Notes under the pieces: model-generated
Told to the model about the DNA's origin: nothing
The model's input: only the letters and a program-made list of their open reading frames with translations
Databases searched by the model: none
Program-made: the position numbers and the translations under genes
Origin: an uncultured Saprospiraceae bacterium
GTDB taxonomy: Bacteria > Bacteroidota > Bacteroidia > Chitinophagales > Saprospiraceae
Direction of reading: 5' to 3'
DNA length: 35,972 nucleotides
Assembly: GCA_937924805.1 (NCBI GenBank)
Contig: CALDTZ010000097.1
Coordinates: 1 to 35,972 of the forward strand
Shown: piece by piece, positions 7,559 to 18,327 of the stretch
How the letters are laid out: each line of letters opens with the position of its first letter
Numbering within the stretch: the first letter of the stretch is position 1

Positions 7559-8770
7559 ATGCATAATGTTATTTTCTTTGATGATGATGGTTGGGAATCC
7601 TTACTTCCATTAACTTACACGAAACCTAGTGCTGAGTTAAGAGTTGGTATTCAAACCATCAGAGAAAAATGGATGCGCTCATTTGAAGGAAGATACTCTT
7701 ACATCTGCCAAGAATACTTAAGTGAGAAGTTTCCCATTTATATAGACAAAGAAAATCTAATCATTAATGGTCGTCTTTTACCTAATGACGAAACAGTTGA
7801 AATAATAACTCAACTACAACTAAACGAAGCGTTAATATTTAACGATATTATAATCGCTGCTCGTTTGGAGAAAGATGAGCTAAATAAACTGAGTGAAAAC
7901 ATTGAGTCCAATCAGTTTAAAGCCATTGATATCTCTGAGGTTGCCAAACATTTTATCGATTTTATTGATAGACCTAATGATATCTTTTCAAAGAATGGTA
8001 TTGAGATTTCTAAAGATTTTAATCACTTAACAAAAAATCGTCAATCACAAGAGATTCCATCTCATGTGCGAGTCAATGCACCACATAATGTATTTATAGA
8101 AAAAGGCGCTGTGTTCGATTTTTGTATTCTTAACGCAGTAGAAGGTCCCATTTACATAGGGAAAGATGCTAAAATATTAGATAATGCAGTCGTTAAAGGC
8201 CCATTTGCTTTAGGAGAAAAAAGTGTCGTCAAAATGAGTGCCAAAATTTACGGGGAAACGAGTACTGGACCGCATTGCAAAATTGGCGGGGAAATAAGTA
8301 ATTCCGTTATTCAAGGCTATTCCAACAAAGGACATGATGGGTATTTAGGTAATGCTGTTATTGGTGAATGGTGCAATCTAGGAGCCGATACAAACAACTC
8401 CAACTTAAAAAATAACTACGAAGAAGTTAAGCTTTGGAATTATAGAAAAGAAAAATTTGAAAAAACTGGAGTACAGTTTTGTGGGCTTATTATGGGCGAT
8501 CACAGCAAATCAGCGATTAATACCATGTTCAATACGGGAACCGTTACAGGAGTTGCTTGCAATATATTTGGATATGGATTTGTACGAAATTTTGTACCTT
8601 CTTTTTCATGGGGCGGCTATCAAGGGATCATTACCCATACGTTTGATAAAGCCATAAAAACTGCCGATTTAATGATGAGCCGCAGAGGCATTCTATTAAA
8701 TGAAATAGATATAAAAATACTCAAACATATCTTTGAACAATCAGCAAAATTTAGATCTTGGGAAAAATAA
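7559..8770 (+). CDS. GlmU-like sugar nucleotidyltransferase/acyltransferase family protein
   Basis: This 403-residue protein matches the alternative GlmU-like family common in Bacteroidota. The N-terminal part (MHNVIFFDDDGWESLLPLTY, KPSAELRVGI) is a diverged nucleotidyltransferase-like domain. From about residue 190 there are left-handed beta-helix hexapeptide repeats (GPIYIGKDAKILDNAVVKGP, GPHCKIGGEISNSVI) with the GDHSKSAINTMFNTGTVTG segment near the end. It probably works on UDP-N-acetylglucosamine synthesis or a similar sugar nucleotide, which is inferred from the family. Its last 13 bases overlap the next gene. Confidence 0.87.
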   Translation: MHNVIFFDDDGWESLLPLTYTKPSAELRVGIQTIREKWMRSFEGRYSYICQEYLSEKFPIYIDKENLIINGRLLPNDETVEIITQLQLNEALIFNDIIIAARLEKDELNKLSENIESNQFKAIDISEVAKHFIDFIDRPNDIFSKNGIEISKDFNHLTKNRQSQEIPSHVRVNAPHNVFIEKGAVFDFCILNAVEGPIYIGKDAKILDNAVVKGPFALGEKSVVKMSAKIYGETSTGPHCKIGGEISNSVIQGYSNKGHDGYLGNAVIGEWCNLGADTNNSNLKNNYEEVKLWNYRKEKFEKTGVQFCGLIMGDHSKSAINTMFNTGTVTGVACNIFGYGFVRNFVPSFSWGGYQGIITHTFDKAIKTADLMMSRRGILLNEIDIKILKHIFEQSAKFRSWEK

Positions 8771-9447
8771 AACCCGAAGTCAAGTTTTGGCAATACCTGC
8801 TTAGTTTCGTAAAAGATATACCTCTCGAAGTAACAGAATCAGAATATCATCCATATTTAGCGGTTTTATTAAGTAAGGGTAGGCATCAATTGGTCTGTCA
8901 AAAAGCAATCTATTCTTTTGATGACAAATATGACAACTTTAGATTAACCTTTCTTGCGCATGATTTTGAAAAACAAAAACCAAAAACCATGCTTTTAATG
9001 GGTCTTGGATTAGCTTCTATTCCTTATATGTTAGAAACTGTTTTCGACCAACCATTGAACTATACGATTGTAGAGATCGATGATGAGATTATCTATTTAG
9101 CTCAAAAATATACTTTAGATCATCTGAAGGCACAATGTCAAATTTACAATACTGATGCTGCGGATTTTGCAAAACATCATGAAGGAAAATATGATATTAT
9201 CGTTATTGATTTATTTGCAGAAGATATCGTTCCTAATAAATTTAAGCATCCAACTTTTTTTAATCAACTTGATGGTATGTTGACTAAAAATGGTGTTATA
9301 ATGTATAATTTATTAGCTTTTACAGATGTCGATAAAGAAGAAAGCTTAGCATTCGTTGAAAAGTTTAAACAATCATTTCCAAAAGCTGTATATAAAGAAG
9401 TAAAGAAAAACTACATGGTATTTAACCATGATAATTATCTCAAATAA
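8758..9447 (+). CDS. Spermidine-synthase-like methyltransferase-fold protein
   Basis: This 229-residue protein has a class I SAM-binding-type Rossmann fold as in spermidine synthases: MLLMGLGLASIPYML (glycine loop), YTIVEIDDEII (acidic residue after strand 2) and YDIIVIDLFAED. It lacks clear transmembrane segments. Whether it makes polyamines is uncertain, because many relatives have unknown substrates. The start is TTG at 8758: an in-frame TAG at 8752-8754 rules out any earlier start, and the next methionine is well inside the fold. It overlaps the GlmU-like gene by 13 bp, so translation is probably coupled. Confidence 0.8.
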   Translation: MGKIKPEVKFWQYLLSFVKDIPLEVTESEYHPYLAVLLSKGRHQLVCQKAIYSFDDKYDNFRLTFLAHDFEKQKPKTMLLMGLGLASIPYMLETVFDQPLNYTIVEIDDEIIYLAQKYTLDHLKAQCQIYNTDAADFAKHHEGKYDIIVIDLFAEDIVPNKFKHPTFFNQLDGMLTKNGVIMYNLLAFTDVDKEESLAFVEKFKQSFPKAVYKEVKKNYMVFNHDNYLK

Positions 9448-9481
9448 ATGTCGTAACTCTATTATTTATATGGGATAATGT

Positions 9482-9489
9482 TAATTTTG
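9482..9489 (+). promoter_or_regulatory. Candidate -7 element of the TPR gene
   Basis: TAATTTTG matches the TAnnTTTG element and lies 20 bp before the ATG at 9509. No TTG is seen at the proper distance upstream, so the match is half-complete. Confidence 0.35.
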
Positions 9490-9508
9490 ACAAACTAAAA
9501 TCGAGGCT

Positions 9509-10120
9509 ATGTTTATCATCAATATATATTTAAAATTTGCTTTAATTGCCGTTGGTCTTATTGGAGGTATTGCCCTATCCGCAGTTTGGGGATTTTGGTA
9601 TGGGTTTCCATTGATATTGATGGGGATTATTTTACTAATTAGTTACTTACTACTCGGAACCATTCAATCCGCAAGTAAACTTGTTGAAGCTGGTGATTTT
9701 GATGCTGCAGAAAAGCAATTGAATTTAACAGCGACTCCTAAATTTTTGTATATCACAAATCGGGCAGTATACTATATTATGCAAGGGTCTATTAAAGCTG
9801 GAAGAAATGATATGAAAGGTGCAGAAGCTGAATTCAACACGGCATTATCCCTTGATTTACCATCTGATGATGAAAAAGCATTGGTTTTATTGCAACTTGC
9901 AAATATCAATGCACAAAAACAAAAATGGACTCAAGCAAGAAATTACTTTAAAGAAGCTAAAAAACTTAAAGTTACGCAGTCTCAAATAAAAGAGCAAATC
10001 GCATACTTCGAAAAAGCACTTAATAATCAAGGGCAAATGAAAGCAGCAAGATCGATGGGCCCTAGAGGTGGACAAATGATGGGTAGAGGTGGAAAACGAA
10101 GAAGACCAAAAGTTAGATAA
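9509..10120 (+). CDS. Membrane protein with tetratricopeptide repeats
   Basis: This 203-residue protein has two N-terminal transmembrane helices (about residues 8-28 and 31-50). Helical TPR-like repeats cover about 55-170 (ASKLVEAGDFDAAEKQLN, ADMKGAEAEFNTALSLD-like pairs, KWTQARNYFKEAKKL). A short Gly/Arg/Met-rich basic tail ends in KRRRPKVR. TPRs usually mediate protein-protein contacts. The basic tail may bind nucleic acid or the membrane surface, which is inference. It is the last plus-strand gene before the convergent hemB. Confidence 0.8.
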   Translation: MFIINIYLKFALIAVGLIGGIALSAVWGFWYGFPLILMGIILLISYLLLGTIQSASKLVEAGDFDAAEKQLNLTATPKFLYITNRAVYYIMQGSIKAGRNDMKGAEAEFNTALSLDLPSDDEKALVLLQLANINAQKQKWTQARNYFKEAKKLKVTQSQIKEQIAYFEKALNNQGQMKAARSMGPRGGQMMGRGGKRRRPKVR

Positions 10121-10169
10121 TATTCATCATTTTTTTTTCAACTAGTACAATCGATGTTAAGATGCCAAT

Positions 10170-11144
10170 CTAACCATTCTGGTATTTCTCTGCCCACATC
10201 TTAGCGAAGTAAGTAATGATAATATCTGCGCCTGCTCTATGAATACTTAATAGTGTTTCATCCATTGACTTATTTAGATTTAACCAACCATTCTGCGCTG
10301 CTGCCAATAACATTGCGCATTCTCCGCTTACATGATAAGCCGCAATCGGAATATCATAATGCTCTTTCAGCAAATGGATAACATCCATATAATGCAAAGC
10401 CGGTTTTACCATCATAAAATCAGCCCCTTCCTCAAAATCCAGCTGAGCTTCTAATAAAGCTTCTCGTTTATTTGCAGGATCCATCTGATAGGTTTTTTTA
10501 TCGCCTCCTTTGGGTGCCGAATCTAGAGCATCTCTAAACGGACCATAAAAAGCGCTAGCGTATTTAGCAGTGTAAGACATAATCGAAGTATCTATACAAT
10601 TAGCACCATCAAGCGCTTTTCGGATTGAAAACACCCGCCCATCCATCATATCACTTGGACCAATAATATCGAATCCAGCTCTGGCTTGGGCAATGGCCAT
10701 TTTTTGCAAAATAGGTAATGTTAAATCATTCACGATCTCCCCGTTTTTTACATAACCGTCGTGCCCATCCGAACTATACGGATCCATCGCTACATCACTT
10801 ATTAACGTGATTTGTGGAAATGCTTTTTTTATTGTCGTTGCTGCCTTAAGGTAGAAGTTATCAGGATTATAACTGTAGGTAGCATCTTTATCTTTATATT
10901 TCTCATCAACTGCCGGGAACATAATAAAGTTATAAAGTCCCAATTTTATACAAGACTTTATTTCCTTAAGTACTTCGTCAATCGATAGCCTATAAGCTAT
11001 AGGTAACGATTCTACTTGACTACGGACACCATTGCCATCAACTAAAAATATCGGTTGCACCAAATTTGATGGATGCAGTCTTGTTTCTTTTACCATCGAT
11101 CGTATCGATGAAGATTGTCTATTTCTTCTTGGTCTTCTGATCAT
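10170..11144 (-). CDS. hemB: Delta-aminolevulinic acid dehydratase (porphobilinogen synthase)
   Basis: HemB condenses two 5-aminolevulinate molecules into porphobilinogen in haem synthesis. I place the start at ATG 11144 (MIRRPRRNR...), which gives 324 residues in line with the family; a longer reading to 11204 would add an unrelated peptide overlapping yidD. The Schiff-base lysines are K194 (YTAKYAS) and K247 (MMVKPAL). The metal-site segment is [13 protein letters not shown] (118-130), the aspartate-rich version, instead of the three-cysteine zinc site of E. coli or human enzymes. That fits a magnesium-type enzyme. The gene overlaps the end of yidD by 26 bp and forms an operon with it and the DUF6702-like gene. 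Confidence 0.93.
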   Translation of the reverse strand: MIRRPRRNRQSSSIRSMVKETRLHPSNLVQPIFLVDGNGVRSQVESLPIAYRLSIDEVLKEIKSCIKLGLYNFIMFPAVDEKYKDKDATYSYNPDNFYLKAATTIKKAFPQITLISDVAMDPYSSDGHDGYVKNGEIVNDLTLPILQKMAIAQARAGFDIIGPSDMMDGRVFSIRKALDGANCIDTSIMSYTAKYASAFYGPFRDALDSAPKGGDKKTYQMDPANKREALLEAQLDFEEGADFMMVKPALHYMDVIHLLKEHYDIPIAAYHVSGECAMLLAAAQNGWLNLNKSMDETLLSIHRAGADIIITYFAKMWAEKYQNG

Positions 11145-11364
11145 TGTTTTCTTTTTTTGGTACTGGATCAAACCCATGACTACCCCATGGGTTACATCGG
11201 CCAATACGTTTTAAACCTAACCATACTCCTTTAAAAATTCCCCATTCTTCAATTGATAGTAACATATACTCCGAGCATGTTGGTTCATACCTACATGAAT
11301 TTGGTAATAATGGAGATATGATCCATTGATAAAGACGGATCGGTATGATGAATAAAAATCTCAT
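11119..11364 (-). CDS. yidD: Membrane protein insertion efficiency factor YidD
   Basis: This 81-residue protein carries the family hallmarks: an amphipathic N-terminus ([19 protein letters not shown]), PTCSEYM, and the C-terminal [15 protein letters not shown]. YidD assists insertion of membrane proteins by the YidC/Sec route and sits on the inner face of the membrane. It overlaps the upstream DUF6702-like gene by 4 bp (ATGA type) and hemB by 26 bp, so the three are translated from one message. The Lys-rich tail is typical. Confidence 0.95.
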   Translation of the reverse strand: MRFLFIIPIRLYQWIISPLLPNSCRYEPTCSEYMLLSIEEWGIFKGVWLGLKRIGRCNPWGSHGFDPVPKKENNDQKTKKK

Positions 11365-11876
11365 TTCTTTTGAATCATTGTCTTTTCTACATCTACAAAA
11401 GGTATTTCGACATCAAGAATGATCGATTGCTCAATCTCACTAAATCCAGAAATAGTTGTCATATTTTTTTGATCTGAGTACAAATGATGTAAAATTGAAT
11501 TTTTGTGCTTCAAATCAGCATTTGCATCAAGCGTTTCTGATTCCAAATAAATATGCACCGATGCCATGTCATCGCTAATCTCCTTGCCTATCATGTGAAG
11601 ATTTACTTTTTGTTCATTTTCAAAAAACATAAAATGTTTATCTACATATTGTTTCAAGACATCATCTGCTTCATCGACTTCCATTTCAGTACACAAGTGG
11701 ATCTTTTTATCCGTTTTTTCCTCAAATGCTAGTCCTAAATCATCTAAGAATATGGAAAGAAATATTTCCAATTTATTTGATGCTGAATTAAAATGTATTT
11801 CAGACATGCATATATGTACTTCATGACTCATTAAGGAAGTAAAAAACAAGAAAGCTATGAATAAAAACTTTGTCAA
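11361..11876 (-). CDS. DUF6702-like exported protein
   Basis: This 171-residue protein begins with a hydrophobic signal ([19 protein letters not shown]) and continues with an alpha/beta mix containing [10 protein letters not shown] and [19 protein letters not shown], as in the DUF6702 family of Bacteroidota. These proteins usually occur next to metallopeptidase or housekeeping genes, and their function is unknown. The stop codon overlaps the yidD start by 4 bp. The ahcY terminator lies just upstream, so it should have its own promoter in the 11877-11903 stretch, but I see no consensus there. Confidence 0.75.
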   Translation of the reverse strand: MTKFLFIAFLFFTSLMSHEVHICMSEIHFNSASNKLEIFLSIFLDDLGLAFEEKTDKKIHLCTEMEVDEADDVLKQYVDKHFMFFENEQKVNLHMIGKEISDDMASVHIYLESETLDANADLKHKNSILHHLYSDQKNMTTISGFSEIEQSIILDVEIPFVDVEKTMIQKK

Positions 11877-11903
11877 TGGTTCTTATGAGGTTTTAGATAA
11901 ACA

Positions 11904-11933
11904 AAAAAGTCTTCTCAAATGAGAAGACTTTTT
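11904..11933 (-). terminator. Intrinsic terminator of ahcY
   Basis: A 13-bp perfect stem (11904-11916 with 11921-11933; core GTCTTCTC/GAGAAGAC) closes a 4-base loop. The arms are A-rich and T-rich, so the minus-strand transcript ends in a U-run. It lies 20 bp after the ahcY stop. The symmetry would also let it stop plus-strand transcription. Confidence 0.9.
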
Positions 11934-11952
11934 GTTTATAACTTTTTCAATC

Positions 11953-13260
11953 TTAGTATCTATAGTATTCTGGTTTGTAAGGACCAGCTTGCGGCACATT
12001 GATATAATCTGCTTGCTCTTTTGATAACTCTTCAAGAACAACACCAATTTTTGCCAAGTGCAATCGAGCTACCTTTTCATCTAAATGCTTAGGCAACATG
12101 TATACTTTATTCTCGTAACTACTTGTATTTTCCCAAAGTTCTAATTGAGCTAATACTTGATTCGTAAATGAGTTTGACATTACGAATGAAGGGTGTCCTG
12201 TTGCACATCCAAGATTTACTAATCTTCCTTCTGCAAGTACGATAATATCATTACCATCTACATTGTATAAATCAACTTGTGGTTTGATTTCGTCCTTCGT
12301 ATAGTTTTCATTTAACCAAGAGATATCAATCTCATTATCAAAGTGACCGATATTACAAACGATTGTTTTATCTGTCATCAACTTAAAATGCTCACCAGTA
12401 ATAATATCTTTATTTCCTGTTGCAGTTACAACAATATTTGCCTCTTTAACAGCATCTACCATCTTCTTTACTTCAAAACCATCCATTGCCGCTTGTAAAG
12501 CACAAATAGGATCAACTTCAGTAACGATTACTCTACATCCAGCCCCTCTTAATGATGCTGCACTTCCTTTCCCTACATCACCATAACCTGCTACAACAGC
12601 AACTTTACCAGCCATCATAACATCTGTCGCTCTTCTGATTGCATCAACCAATGATTCTTTACAACCATATTTGTTATCAAATTTTGACTTTGTTACCGAG
12701 TCATTGATATTAATCGCAGGCATAGGTAGTGTTCCTTTTTCTACTCTTTCGTATAAACGGTGAACACCTGTCGTTGTTTCTTCAGAAATACCTCTGATAT
12801 CTTCTACTAATTCTGGGAAACGATCTAATACCATATTAGTCAAATCACCACCATCATCTAAGATCATATTTAACGGCTTTCCACCTTCAAATGAAAATAA
12901 TGTCTGTTCGATACACCAGTCAAATTCTTCTTCATTCATACCCTTCCAAGCATAAACAGGAACACCTGACGCTGCTATTGCTGCTGCTGCGTGATCTTGT
13001 GTTGAAAAGATATTACAAGAAGACCAAGTTACATCAGCTCCTAAATGAACTAATGTTTCTATTAGTACTGCTGTTTGGATTGTCATATGAAGACATCCTG
13101 CTATTCTTGCCCCTTTTAGCGGTTGAGAATCTCCATATTCAGTTCTCAAAGACATTAATCCAGGCATTTCTGCTTCTGCTAATCGAATTTCTTTTCGTCC
13201 CCATTCAGCTAATGAGATGTCTTTTACTTTGTATTTAACCTTGTTATCTGTAGAAATCAT
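11953..13260 (-). CDS. ahcY: Adenosylhomocysteinase
   Basis: S-adenosylhomocysteine hydrolase reversibly splits SAH into adenosine and homocysteine, clearing the product of methyltransferases. The 435-residue sequence has the NAD-binding [17 protein letters not shown] loop, the substrate segment [16 protein letters not shown], the [16 protein letters not shown] hinge and the family C-terminus [10 protein letters not shown], which reaches into the neighbouring subunit. Length and start are normal. It is a single-gene unit with a strong promoter and terminator. Confidence 0.97.
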   Translation of the reverse strand: MISTDNKVKYKVKDISLAEWGRKEIRLAEAEMPGLMSLRTEYGDSQPLKGARIAGCLHMTIQTAVLIETLVHLGADVTWSSCNIFSTQDHAAAAIAASGVPVYAWKGMNEEEFDWCIEQTLFSFEGGKPLNMILDDGGDLTNMVLDRFPELVEDIRGISEETTTGVHRLYERVEKGTLPMPAININDSVTKSKFDNKYGCKESLVDAIRRATDVMMAGKVAVVAGYGDVGKGSAASLRGAGCRVIVTEVDPICALQAAMDGFEVKKMVDAVKEANIVVTATGNKDIITGEHFKLMTDKTIVCNIGHFDNEIDISWLNENYTKDEIKPQVDLYNVDGNDIIVLAEGRLVNLGCATGHPSFVMSNSFTNQVLAQLELWENTSSYENKVYMLPKHLDEKVARLHLAKIGVVLEELSKEQADYINVPQAGPYKPEYYRY

Positions 13261-13288
13261 TAAATAAAATTTATAAATTAATTTGATG

Positions 13289-13319
13289 CAAAAATATCCT
13301 AATAAAGATTTAAAATCAA
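13289..13319 (-). promoter_or_regulatory. Promoter of ahcY, Bacteroidota type
   Basis: Read on the minus strand, a TTG (bases 13319-13317) is followed after 20 bp by TATTTTTG (13296-13289), fitting the TTG-N20-TAnnTTTG pattern exactly. It sits 29 bp before the ahcY start codon in the short gap behind gyrB. Confidence 0.8.
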
Positions 13320-13342
13320 GCCTTTAACTTTTAGATATTCCT

Positions 13343-15354
<2,012 letters not shown>

Positions 15355-15390
15355 AAACGAATATTTTCAATGCTAATACCAATTATATAC

Positions 15391-15398
15391 TACCTTTG
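15391..15398 (+). promoter_or_regulatory. Candidate -7 element of tsaE
   Basis: TACCTTTG matches TAnnTTTG and ends only 6 bp before the tsaE ATG at 15405. If it is used, the message would be leaderless or nearly so. The upstream TTG is not clear. Confidence 0.45.
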
Positions 15399-15404
15399 TA
15401 GCGT

Positions 15405-15824
15405 ATGGATTTTGTAGTTAAAAACAAGGACGATTGGGAGGAAGTGGCGACTTACCTGCTCGAGCAAAAAGATCATCAAATATTTGGTTTTCACGGTAAT
15501 CTTGGAGCAGGGAAAACAAGTTTGATTCAAGTGTTATGTAAGAAACTTGGGATTCAAGACGAAGTAACAAGTCCAACCTATTCAATCATACAAGAATATC
15601 AATCCGAAAAACAATTAATTTACCATATGGATCTCTACAGATTGGAATCTGTCGAAGAAATGATCGATATCGGAATTGAAGATTACCTCAATAGGAAAGC
15701 ATACTTATTTATTGAGTGGCCTAGTCTATTATTCGGAGCTCTAACCGATGTTTCCTATGTTAATATCTCTATTCAAATGAATGAAAACCAAGATAGGATT
15801 GTAAATATCAAAGAAGTTGATTAA
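15405..15824 (+). CDS. tsaE: tRNA t6A biosynthesis ATPase TsaE
   Basis: TsaE is the ATPase that works with TsaB and TsaD to make N6-threonylcarbamoyl-adenosine at position 37 of ANN-decoding tRNAs. The 139-residue sequence has the P-loop GNLGAGKTS (31-39), the SPTYSIIQEY segment, YHMDLYRLES and FIEWPS near the end. Length is normal for the family. The alanine dehydrogenase gene follows 9 bp after its stop, so the two are probably co-transcribed. Confidence 0.95.
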   Translation: MDFVVKNKDDWEEVATYLLEQKDHQIFGFHGNLGAGKTSLIQVLCKKLGIQDEVTSPTYSIIQEYQSEKQLIYHMDLYRLESVEEMIDIGIEDYLNRKAYLFIEWPSLLFGALTDVSYVNISIQMNENQDRIVNIKEVD

Positions 15825-15833
15825 CTTAATGTA

Positions 15834-17063
15834 ATGGCAGATAACGAAGGAAAATACAATTTTTCGAAATTCTTTACGGAAGGGCAATATGTCACTCAAT
15901 CCGAAAAATTAGAAGTTAAAGAGACTTCTAAAAATATGAGTATCGGAATACCTAAAGAAATGATCCTATCTGAAAATCGAGTCGCCCTTGTGCCAAATTC
16001 AATTCGCAGTCTTATAGGTCATGAACATACCATATTAGTAGAATCTGGGGCCGGAACAAAATCAAATTTTACAGATTTTCACTATTCCGAAGCAGGTGCA
16101 CAAGTATCAAATAGTCGAAAAAAAATATTTGGGTCTGACATTATTGTAAAAATTACGCCCCCAACCATAGAAGAATTAGACTATTTAAAGCCGGGGCAAA
16201 CACTGATAACGCCTTTACATTTGCCATACATAACCGAAGAATATGTCAAAAAATTACTCAAAAAGAAGGTTAATGCCATTGCCATGGAATATCTCCAAGC
16301 AGAAGATGGCAGCTATCCAATAGTACGTATTATGAGTGAAATTGCCGGCATGAGCATCATACATACTGCCGCAGAATTATTAGGAGTCCAAAATAATGGT
16401 AGAGGCGTATTGCTAGGTGGCGTTTCTGGAGTGCCCCCGTCAAAGGTCCTTATTTTAGGGGCAGGCGTAGTTGGTGAATTTGCAACTAAAGCTGCGTTAG
16501 GACTTGGTGCTTCTGTTCGTATTTTTGATAATGAAATTTCGAAATTGATGCGAATACAGGCCCGCGTAGGTCAATCGCTTCATACTTCAACATTTAACCC
16601 TGTCTATCTTGCATATCAACTCACAAGTGCTGATGTAGTCATAGGCGCCATACATAGTGATAGCGGTAGAACCCCTATTTATGTAACCGAAGAAATGGTA
16701 CAGAAAATGAAACCTGGAGCCGTAATCATTGATGTAAGCATAGATCAAGGAGGATGCATCGAAACGTCAAGAATGACAACACTCGATAAACCAACTTTCA
16801 TAAAACATGATGTTGTACACTATTGCGTTCCTAATATACCATCTAAAGTACCACGAACAGCTTCTGTAGCGATATCAAATATTATAACTGGGATTTTGAT
16901 CAAGATGTGTAATGCAAATTCGTTTGATGGGCTACTCTATAATGATAAAGGAATTAGACATGGCGTATATGCTTATAAAGGACTATTAACGAATCAATAC
17001 CTTGCCAAACAATTTGGTTGTAAGTACACAGATATTAATTTACTACTTACTTCTGGCTACTAA
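15834..17063 (+). CDS. ald: Alanine dehydrogenase family protein
   Basis: This 409-residue protein has the AlaDH/transhydrogenase-alpha fold. The N-terminal catalytic part starts near residue 37 (GIPKEMILSENRVALVPNS), followed by ESGAGTKSNFTDFHY and TPLHLPY. The Rossmann NAD site is KVLILGAGVVGEFATKAALGLGA, and IDVSIDQGGCIETS is typical of alanine dehydrogenase. It should oxidise L-alanine to pyruvate and ammonia with NAD. About 36 residues precede the usual start of the family, so the first part is an extension or the true start could be the ATG at residue 35. The tsaE neighbour is a frequent pairing in Bacteroidota. Confidence 0.87.
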   Translation: MADNEGKYNFSKFFTEGQYVTQSEKLEVKETSKNMSIGIPKEMILSENRVALVPNSIRSLIGHEHTILVESGAGTKSNFTDFHYSEAGAQVSNSRKKIFGSDIIVKITPPTIEELDYLKPGQTLITPLHLPYITEEYVKKLLKKKVNAIAMEYLQAEDGSYPIVRIMSEIAGMSIIHTAAELLGVQNNGRGVLLGGVSGVPPSKVLILGAGVVGEFATKAALGLGASVRIFDNEISKLMRIQARVGQSLHTSTFNPVYLAYQLTSADVVIGAIHSDSGRTPIYVTEEMVQKMKPGAVIIDVSIDQGGCIETSRMTTLDKPTFIKHDVVHYCVPNIPSKVPRTASVAISNIITGILIKMCNANSFDGLLYNDKGIRHGVYAYKGLLTNQYLAKQFGCKYTDINLLLTSGY

Positions 17064-17083
17064 AACCTTAAGCATCACTATTT

Positions 17084-17122
17084 ATTTCATGATCTAGAAT
17101 TAAGAAACTACCTCATGAAATA
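17084..17122. repeat. Inverted repeat in convergent gap
   Basis: ATTTCATGA (17084-17092) and TCATGAAAT (17113-17121) form a 9-10 bp stem around a 20-base loop, between the ends of two convergent genes. It could be a weak two-way terminator; no clean T-run follows. Confidence 0.4.
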
Positions 17123-17151
17123 TTACAAATAACTCTCCATTAAATTCATAC

Positions 17152-17394
17152 TTATTTGGATTTTTCACTGGGTTGTATCAACGTTGTATCAATGGCTTCT
17201 TTGATGTTTTTTAGAGCATCTTTTGCATTATCCGCCTTCATAATACCTTCCAAAGCATTCATTTTTGCCTGAGCGATTGGAGACTCCATAATTCTATCTT
17301 TAAACAAAAAGAAAGTCGTAAACCATATTACAATAAATATCACTATAAATTTGGGCCAGGAAAATCGATCCTTAAACCATTCTATAAAAGTCAT
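17152..17394 (-). CDS. Small single-pass membrane protein of unknown function
   Basis: This 80-residue protein has an amphipathic start (MTFIEWFKDRFSWPK), one transmembrane helix at about residues 15-32 (FIVIFIVIWFTTFFLF) and a polar helical tail (AQAKMNALEGIMKADNAKDALKNI). I recognise no family. It lies 9 bp after the alpha/beta hydrolase stop on the same strand, so it probably belongs to that unit. Confidence 0.65.
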   Translation of the reverse strand: MTFIEWFKDRFSWPKFIVIFIVIWFTTFFLFKDRIMESPIAQAKMNALEGIMKADNAKDALKNIKEAIDTTLIQPSEKSK

Positions 17395-17403
17395 AACTTT
17401 AAT

Positions 17404-18246
17404 TTAAATTCTATGTTCCATCCAATCTGTCATCTTTTTCCAAATATGTACTTTTTCTGAAGAGCGAATAATTTCGTGAAATAAATCGTCCCAAATAACC
17501 ATCTCTTTATCGCTACTTTTTGCTTGTTCAAAAAGCATCCGAGTACTATCCGGTTCAATAATAGGATCATCTCCCCCATGCATGACCAAAAAAGGTAAGG
17601 TTACATTCGATAAATGTGCTTGTACAAACTTCGTGTTTTTTATGATATTAGCGCCAGTTGAAGCATAGGTGCCACCGCGGTAAATCAATGGATCATCGTC
17701 ATACTTTTTTTGTTCCAGTGGTAATCGACTTATACCTTCAGCAGGCAATTTTACTGTTTTTAACCAAGGCACAACTGCGCCTAAAAAAGTTGACATTTTT
17801 TGTAACGTTGGTGATAAGTCTTCTGAAATTTTTAAGGCTGGGCCAGTAGTTATCAGCCCCTTGAAGTTTGAACCAAATTCGCGACTTTCTAAATGATATT
17901 TAATCGTTACTAATGCACCAACACTATGCGCATAAATAAAATATGGCTGCTCTTCATTCATCGATTTGATTACGGATCCTAAATCTAAGACCCATTCATC
18001 AAACGATTTGATATAGCAATCTTTCCCACTACTTTGACCATGACCTTGATGGTCATAAGCGTATACGCCATAATCTTGATCATAAAAATGCTGTGCAATT
18101 TCTGAATATCGCCCACTATGTTCAGCATACCCATGAATTATAAGAATATTCGCCTTTGGAGAATCTCTGAACCATGACTTCATATGGATATCATGGCTTT
18201 GGTCTGTACGAACCGTCAATGTATTGTAGGAATTAGCTGTATTCAT
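17404..18246 (-). CDS. Alpha/beta hydrolase, monoacylglycerol lipase/lysophospholipase type
   Basis: This 280-residue serine hydrolase has the oxyanion region LIIHGYAEHSGRY, the DHQGHGQSSG motif typical of monoglyceride-lipase-like proteins, the nucleophile S108 in AHSVG, an acid residue in HGGDDPIIEP (D226 or D227) and the catalytic H257 in LFHEII. The nucleophile elbow reads AHSVG rather than the usual GHSMG. No signal peptide is seen, so it acts in the cytoplasm, probably on lipid esters. It begins downstream of the nqr terminator and is followed by a small membrane protein gene. Confidence 0.88.
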   Translation of the reverse strand: MNTANSYNTLTVRTDQSHDIHMKSWFRDSPKANILIIHGYAEHSGRYSEIAQHFYDQDYGVYAYDHQGHGQSSGKDCYIKSFDEWVLDLGSVIKSMNEEQPYFIYAHSVGALVTIKYHLESREFGSNFKGLITTGPALKISEDLSPTLQKMSTFLGAVVPWLKTVKLPAEGISRLPLEQKKYDDDPLIYRGGTYASTGANIIKNTKFVQAHLSNVTLPFLVMHGGDDPIIEPDSTRMLFEQAKSSDKEMVIWDDLFHEIIRSSEKVHIWKKMTDWMEHRI

Positions 18247-18274
18247 TCGCTGTATTGAAAGAGTCCAAAATACA

Positions 18275-18304
18275 AAAGAGGAAACAAATAACTGCTTCCT
18301 CTTT
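18275..18304 (-). terminator. Intrinsic terminator of the nqr operon
   Basis: A 9-bp stem AAAGAGGAA/TTCCTCTTT (18275-18283 with 18296-18304) closes a 12-base loop. The minus-strand transcript then runs into TTTTGTATTTTGG. It lies about 24 bp after the nqrF stop and separates the operon from the hydrolase gene. Confidence 0.75.
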
Positions 18305-18327
18305 CAATATATATTTAATATCTCTGA

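Noticed and set aside
11145..11204. Longer hemB start at 11204
   Set aside because: It would add 20 residues unlike any HemB and increase overlap with yidD; ATG 11144 gives the family's normal N-terminus.
12891..13238. 115-residue plus-strand frame inside ahcY
   Set aside because: It is the complement of a highly conserved enzyme gene and its product is Leu-rich nonsense.
13261..13342. SAH riboswitch upstream of ahcY
   Set aside because: The leader is only about 20 nt after the predicted start site, too short for the known riboswitch, and no matching helices are seen.
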